Positions 13,767-17,462 of a stretch of 17,462 nt of DNA are shown piece after piece. A model generated the notes under the pieces. That model did not search any database and was not told the origin of the DNA. It saw nothing but the letters and a program-made list of their open reading frames with translations. The DNA is from Ruminococcaceae bacterium UBA794 (lineage in GTDB: Bacteria > Bacillota > Clostridia > Oscillospirales > Ruminococcaceae): positions 1 through 17,462 of the forward strand of contig DBIU01000054.1 of the NCBI GenBank assembly GCA_002304735.1, read 5' to 3'. The position numbers and the translations under genes were made by a program. Each line of letters opens with the position of its first letter. Position 1 is the first letter of the stretch.

Positions 13767-15062
13767 TCAGATTGCCTGCTTTGCGGAATTATCGCTTGCG
13801 GGGTCCGGCTCGTCAACCTTAATAATATTTGCGCCGAGCGCGCGAAGCTTAACTTCCATATTTTCATATCCGCGTTCAACGTGGAAAATATCGTAAATCT
13901 CTGAAACGCCCTCCGCGCTTAATGCCGCGATAATAAGCGCAGCGCCCGCTCTGAGGTCCGTCGCCTTTACGGGAGCGCCGCGAAGCTTTGATACTCCCTC
14001 GATAACGGCGACTCTCCCCTCGACGGAAATATTCGCGCCCATTCTTCTAAGCTCGTCGACATAGCGGAAGCGATTGTCGAAAATGCTCTCCGTAACCATA
14101 GAAGTGCCCTTCGCGCAGGTGAGAACGGCGGAAATCTGCGGCTGCATATCGGTCGGGAAGCCGGGGTGCGGCATCGTCTTGATGCTTGTCCCGACGTAAT
14201 TATCGCCGCCGATAACGCGCACAGAGTCGTCGTACTGCTCGACTTGAACGCCGATTTTGAGGAGCTTGTTTGTGATAGGCTCGAGGTGCTTCGGGATAAC
14301 GTTTTTGATGAGAACGTTGCCCTTTGTCGCCGCGACAGCCGCCATAAACGTCCCCGCCTCAATCTGGTCGGGAATAACGGAGTAGGTTGTCCCGTGAAGC
14401 CGCTTTACGCCGCGGATTTTGATAACGTCCGTGCCTGCGCCGATAATATCCGCGCCCATTGAGTTCAAGCAGTTTGCGAGGTCAACAACGTGCGGTTCTT
14501 TCGCCGCGTTTTCGATAATGGTAAGCCCCTCCGCCTTAACCGCCGCCATTATGCCGTTTATTGTTGCGCCGACAGAATTTTTGTCGAAGAAAATCTGGTT
14601 TCCGACAAGCCTGTCCGCGCTGAGATTAACCATACCGCCGTCAATCTCGCACTTTGCGCCGAGCGCCGCAAAGCACTTCAGGTGCTGGTCGATAGGTCTG
14701 TCGCCGAGATTGCAGCCGCCGGGCATAGAAACGTGCGCCGAGTGAAATCTTCCGAGAAGCGTCCCGAGAAAGTAAGTCGTCGCGCGCATACGCTTCGCCA
14801 TTTCGTAAGGAATGGACATATTTCTGATTTCGCGCGTGTCAATCTCAACGGTCGTCTTGTCGAGAACGCGGATTTTCGCGCCCATTTCGGACATAATCTG
14901 AAGAGTAATATCAACGTCGCTTATGCCGGGTATATTTTCAATAATGCAAGGCTCGTCGGAAAGAATTGTCGCGGGAAGAATAGCAACAACGGCATTTTTC
15001 GCGCCGTTGACGGTAACCTCGCCGGACAGCTTTTTTCCGCCCTCTATTATATATTTCTCCAT
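13767..15062 (-). CDS. murA: UDP-N-acetylglucosamine 1-carboxyvinyltransferase MurA
   Basis: This enzyme transfers enolpyruvate from PEP to UDP-GlcNAc, the first committed step of peptidoglycan synthesis. I place the start at ATG 15062 (MEKYIIEGG, 431 residues), after AGGGGG; the ATG at 15095 has no ribosome binding site and would add a non-conserved 11-residue leader. With this start the substrate-binding NGAKNAV falls at K22-N23, as in characterised MurA. The active-site loop MPGGCNLGDRPIDQHL carries C117, the residue alkylated by fosfomycin, so sensitivity at target level is expected. DLRAGAALIIAALSAEG and the terminal segment are also typical. It leads a - strand unit with walJ (56-nt gap) and the membrane protein. 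Firmicutes often carry a second MurA; this may be either copy. Confidence 0.96.
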   Translation of the reverse strand: MEKYIIEGGKKLSGEVTVNGAKNAVVAILPATILSDEPCIIENIPGISDVDITLQIMSEMGAKIRVLDKTTVEIDTREIRNMSIPYEMAKRMRATTYFLGTLLGRFHSAHVSMPGGCNLGDRPIDQHLKCFAALGAKCEIDGGMVNLSADRLVGNQIFFDKNSVGATINGIMAAVKAEGLTIIENAAKEPHVVDLANCLNSMGADIIGAGTDVIKIRGVKRLHGTTYSVIPDQIEAGTFMAAVAATKGNVLIKNVIPKHLEPITNKLLKIGVQVEQYDDSVRVIGGDNYVGTSIKTMPHPGFPTDMQPQISAVLTCAKGTSMVTESIFDNRFRYVDELRRMGANISVEGRVAVIEGVSKLRGAPVKATDLRAGAALIIAALSAEGVSEIYDIFHVERGYENMEVKLRALGANIIKVDEPDPASDNSAKQAI

Positions 15063-15223
15063 AAAACGAATCCCCCTGCCCCCAAATCGGGACATTTTTA
15101 TTTTATATGTTTATGTATAATTAACAAAGAAATCTTCGGGATTAAAAATATATGTAAACGTAAAGTACGATGTTATCGGTAAAAAGCGGTGAGAAAAGCA
15201 ATTTCTTTTACCCACACTTTTAC

Positions 15224-15252
15224 ATTATAACATACTTTTAATATTTTTTGAA
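15224..15252 (-). promoter_or_regulatory. Candidate murA promoter (extended -10)
   Basis: On the - strand TGTTATAAT gives a TATAAT (15229-15224) with the extended TG. The paired -35 at 17 bp is TTCAAA (15252-15247), which is weak. A nearer alternative is TTGTTA (15127-15122) with TAAAAT (15105-15100) and a 16-bp spacer. Confidence 0.55.
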
Positions 15253-15257
15253 TACTG

Positions 15258-15288
15258 AAAATGAAAAAAAACGAAAACGTTTCATTTT
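15258..15288. repeat. AT-rich inverted repeat in the murA-dapL divergent region
   Basis: Arms AAAATGAAA and TTTCATTTT (9 bp, perfect) flank a 13-nt loop. It lies just upstream of the candidate murA -35 and could be a regulator site or simply an AT-rich hairpin. The rest of the ~400-bp region between the divergent genes holds only their promoters and no gene. Confidence 0.45.
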
Positions 15289-15399
15289 TTGTGAGATTTC
15301 ACTAAATTGCGGCACGAAAAAACGGCATTTTACACATTTCCGTTCAAACGTGTTTTTATTACTCACCTTTATTATTGTCTAAAAAAACGAGATGTAATC

Positions 15400-15428
15400 T
15401 TGACAAAAAATGAATTTTGTGCGATAAT
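15400..15428 (+). promoter_or_regulatory. Promoter of dapL
   Basis: TTGACA (15400-15405), a 17-bp spacer and GATAAT (15423-15428), 43 nt upstream of the start codon. Confidence 0.82.
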
Positions 15429-15470
15429 ATATAAGGAAACAAGATAAAAAAATGCGGAGGAAATGAACTT

Positions 15471-16679
15471 ATGGTAAAGCTTAATGAAAATTTTGGAAAT
15501 TTGAAGAAAAATTATCTGTTTATCGAGATTGCAAAGCGCATAAAAGCATATTCCGAGGATAATCCCGAAGCTGCGAAAAATCTGATAAGAATGGGTATCG
15601 GCGACGTTACACGCCCGCTTGCGCCCGTTGTTGTCGAGGCTATGGTAAAGGCGAGCCGCGAAATGGGCGTTCGCGAAACGTTCCGCGGCTATGAGGACAG
15701 CGGCGCGGGCTATGATTTCCTGCGCGAGGCGGTTTCAAAGTATTACAAGAGCTTCGGCGCGGACGTTCCCGCCGATGAAATCAGGATTTCAGACGGCGCG
15801 AAGTCCGACTGCGGAAACATTATCAACATTTTCGGCAGCGGAAACACGGTTCTCGTGACCGACCCCGCGTATCCCGTTTACGTTGACAGCAATATTATGA
15901 ACGGAAACAGCGTTATTTTCGCCGATTCTACCGAGGAAAACGGCTTTTGCGCGATGCCCGACAAGAGCGTTAAGGCGGACCTTATCTATCTCTGCTCTCC
16001 GAACAATCCGACCGGCTCCGCGTATACCTCCGAGCAGCTCGCGAAGTGGGTTGAATACGCGCTTGAGAACGACGCTGTAATCATCTATGACGCGGCTTAT
16101 GAAGCGTTTATCACTGAGGATAATATTCCGCGCTCGATTTACTGCATTGAGGGCGCGAAGAAGTGCGCGATTGAGATTTGCTCGCTGTCAAAGACGGCAA
16201 GCTTCACGGGAACGCGCTGCGGATATACGGTTATTCCGTTCGAGCTTGTGAGAAAGAACTCCAAGGGCGAGGACGTGAGAATTGCCGACCTTTGGGCAAG
16301 ACGTCAGGGAAGCTGCTTTAACGGCGTTTCCTATCCCGTTCAGAGAGCGGCGGAAGCCGTTTTCACGGAGGAAGGACAGAAGCAGTGCCGCGAAAATATC
16401 GCGTATTATCAGGAAAACGCACGGATTATAATGAAAGCGCTCGATGAGCTTGGAATAAAGTACACCGGCGGCATAAACTCGCCGTACGTTTGGCTGAAAT
16501 GCCCGAACGGAATGGACAGCTGGGAGTTTTTCGACCTGCTTTTGAATAAAGTTCAGGTTGTCGGAACGCCGGGCGCGGGCTTTGGAAAGAACGGCGGAAG
16601 CTGGTTCAGACTGACTGCGTTCAGCACGCACGAAAAGACCGCCGAGGCTATGGAGAGAGTGAAAAAGCTTCTGAAATAA
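15471..16679 (+). CDS. dapL: LL-diaminopimelate aminotransferase DapL
   Basis: This 402-residue fold-type I PLP enzyme has the family's usual length. DapL converts tetrahydrodipicolinate directly to LL-diaminopimelate with glutamate, bypassing the acylated intermediates of the DapD-C-E route to lysine and wall meso-DAP. Diagnostic segments are the N-terminal LNENFGNLKKNYLFIEIAKR, IRMGIGDVTRPL, the RGYEDSGAGYDFLREAV stretch, TDPAYPVYVD, SPNNPTGSAYT and the PLP-lysine motif SLSKTASFTGTRCGYTV (K241). The start is ATG 15471 after GGAGG (15456-15460, 10 nt); the ATG at 15463 is out of frame and ends after four codons. The stop overlaps the ribosome binding site of the rhomboid gene. No other dap gene is in the window. 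Confidence 0.95.
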   Translation: MVKLNENFGNLKKNYLFIEIAKRIKAYSEDNPEAAKNLIRMGIGDVTRPLAPVVVEAMVKASREMGVRETFRGYEDSGAGYDFLREAVSKYYKSFGADVPADEIRISDGAKSDCGNIINIFGSGNTVLVTDPAYPVYVDSNIMNGNSVIFADSTEENGFCAMPDKSVKADLIYLCSPNNPTGSAYTSEQLAKWVEYALENDAVIIYDAAYEAFITEDNIPRSIYCIEGAKKCAIEICSLSKTASFTGTRCGYTVIPFELVRKNSKGEDVRIADLWARRQGSCFNGVSYPVQRAAEAVFTEEGQKQCRENIAYYQENARIIMKALDELGIKYTGGINSPYVWLKCPNGMDSWEFFDLLLNKVQVVGTPGAGFGKNGGSWFRLTAFSTHEKTAEAMERVKKLLK

Positions 16680-16689
16680 GGAGGACAAT

Positions 16690-17271
16690 ATGAGTAAAAC
16701 GCGGCTGAAATTAACCTACAATTCGCCTGTTATCCTGACGTTTGCGGCAATTTGCCTTGTGACGGTTATCGTGGATTATATAACCGGCGGCGCGTCGAAC
16801 AGGCTGCTGTTCGTGTGCTACGGTCAACCGAATTATCTCGACCCGCTGACGTATTTCAGAATGTTCTCGTATGCTTTCGGTCACGCGAATTTTGCGCATT
16901 TTGCGGGAAATATGACGCTTTTTCTGCTTGTCGGACCGATAGTCGAGGAGCATTACGGAAGCTGGAATACCGCGATAATGATGGGCGCGACGGCGATTGC
17001 GGGCGGGCTTTTGAATATGTTTTTCTTTGATACGGGATTAATAGGCGCTTCGGGGCTTGTTTTTCTGCTGATAATATTGAGCGCGTTTACAAGTATGAAG
17101 AAGGGCGAAATTCCGCTCACGCTTATACTTATAGCCGTGCTTTATCTCGGACAGGAAATTTACAGCGGAATTTTCGTAACCGACAACATCTCGCATTTCG
17201 GTCACCTCTGCGGCGGCGTTTCGGGAATAGCTTTCGGCGCCGTTTATCACCAAAGAAAATTCGAGCGGTAG
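16690..17271 (+). CDS. Rhomboid family intramembrane serine protease
   Basis: This 193-residue membrane protein is a compact six-helix rhomboid. The catalytic dyad is visible as Ser121 in GASG and His172 in SHFGHLCGG, and the oxyanion-side HxxxN motif is H70-FAG-N74. The helix 1-2 loop has the typical YLDPLTYFRMFSYAFGHANFAHF pattern. It would cleave transmembrane helices of substrate proteins within the membrane; substrates cannot be predicted. The start ATG 16690 follows AAGGAGG, which overlaps the dapL stop, so dapL and this gene are co-transcribed. No extra cytosolic domain is present, unlike TPR-bearing rhomboids of some Firmicutes. The link with DapL looks like shared expression, not shared pathway. 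Confidence 0.92.
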   Translation: MSKTRLKLTYNSPVILTFAAICLVTVIVDYITGGASNRLLFVCYGQPNYLDPLTYFRMFSYAFGHANFAHFAGNMTLFLLVGPIVEEHYGSWNTAIMMGATAIAGGLLNMFFFDTGLIGASGLVFLLIILSAFTSMKKGEIPLTLILIAVLYLGQEIYSGIFVTDNISHFGHLCGGVSGIAFGAVYHQRKFER

Positions 17272-17307
17272 GTTCTGCCGGCGCGCTTTGCAGAGTAAAC
17301 CGTTGAT
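17269..17307. repeat. Diverged repeat copy A
   Basis: Starts TAGGTTCTGCCGGCG at the rhomboid stop codon and ends AAACCGTT. It aligns without gaps to a second copy at 17389-17426, with matching ends and a variable middle. Confidence 0.45.
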
Positions 17308-17347
17308 TGAGATAAAAAGCGGCGCGAACAGATTAATTGCATAAACA

Positions 17348-17373
17348 AACGGGAGAACGCAAATTCTCCCGTT
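17348..17373. other. Hairpin downstream of the rhomboid gene
   Basis: A 10-bp perfect stem AACGGGAGAA / TTCTCCCGTT with a 6-nt loop. Only a short TTAGTCT follows, so it is a weak terminator at best. Confidence 0.6.
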
Positions 17374-17388
17374 AGTCTGTCGAAAAAG

Positions 17389-17427
17389 TAGATTCTGCCC
17401 GCGAAGCGGGCATTTTAATCCGTTTTT
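17389..17427 (+). terminator. Terminator-like hairpin within repeat copy B
   Basis: A 7-bp stem TGCCCGC / GCGGGCA (17396-17402 / 17406-17412) with a GAA loop, then TTTTAATCCGTTTTTT. Likely ends dapL-rhomboid transcription. The surrounding sequence, TAGATTCTGCC...AATCCGTT, is the second copy of the repeat at 17269-17307. Confidence 0.6.
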
Positions 17428-17462
17428 TGTCACGGGTTTCCCGAGGCAAAAAACACTTCTAT

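Noticed and set aside
14490..15182. 230-codon + strand frame opposite murA
   Set aside because: Antisense to the conserved murA and its promoter region; no family match.
17038..17433. 131-codon - strand frame at the right edge
   Set aside because: Overlaps the rhomboid gene and the intergenic repeats; its repeated peptide segments simply reflect the two DNA repeat copies.

Overview
The window reads as chromosomal DNA of a Gram-positive anaerobe of class Clostridia, most like the Ruminococcaceae/Oscillospirales. Supporting signs are strong GGAGG-type ribosome binding sites, consensus SigA promoters with 17-bp spacers, an HPr carrying both His15 and Ser46, a WalJ/YycJ-type protein, LL-diaminopimelate aminotransferase (DapL), and a short ACT-bearing SerA. 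This placement is inference from gene content; the window contains no rRNA.

Layout, + strand first. Positions 2-2648 hold a 5'-truncated protein with a degenerate GGDEF and an intact EAL domain, followed by a FIST sensor protein and a terminator. Positions 2718-6209 hold a four-gene unit with its own consensus promoter: a zinc-ribbon/Sel1-repeat protein, a TerY_C-like double zinc-ribbon protein, an atypical protein kinase and a GNAT acetyltransferase. This looks like a reduced relative of the Ter-associated 'TerY-P' signalling modules, without vWA or phosphatase genes in view. Positions 6379-6880 hold the HPr gene with promoter, leader and terminator. Positions 6909-8957 hold a membrane-anchored LysM-G5-M23 cell-wall peptidase. 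Its promoter carries four direct repeats at exact 11-bp spacing that match the WalR box on the - strand.

Positions 8960-9560 are non-coding. They hold three tandem hairpin modules, a 14-bp-arm inverted repeat, a terminator-like hairpin and, on the - strand, tRNA-Pro(CGG) with its own promoter. Positions 9631-12146 hold serC-serA (serine biosynthesis) behind a consensus promoter whose spacer is filled by a perfect inverted repeat, a good operator candidate. On the - strand from 15062 down to 12144 runs murA, a WalJ-like metallo-beta-lactamase and an eight-helix membrane protein of unknown function. Divergent from murA is dapL followed by a rhomboid protease, ending in a hairpin- and repeat-rich intergenic stretch.

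The common theme of the right half is cell-wall supply and remodelling: M23 peptidase, MurA, WalJ, DapL. The left half is signalling: c-di-GMP turnover, FIST, an atypical kinase module, HPr. The most interesting items are the WalR-like repeat promoter, the kinase/TerY_C module with a non-canonical catalytic loop, the tandem hairpin array beside tRNA-Pro, and the serC operator palindrome.
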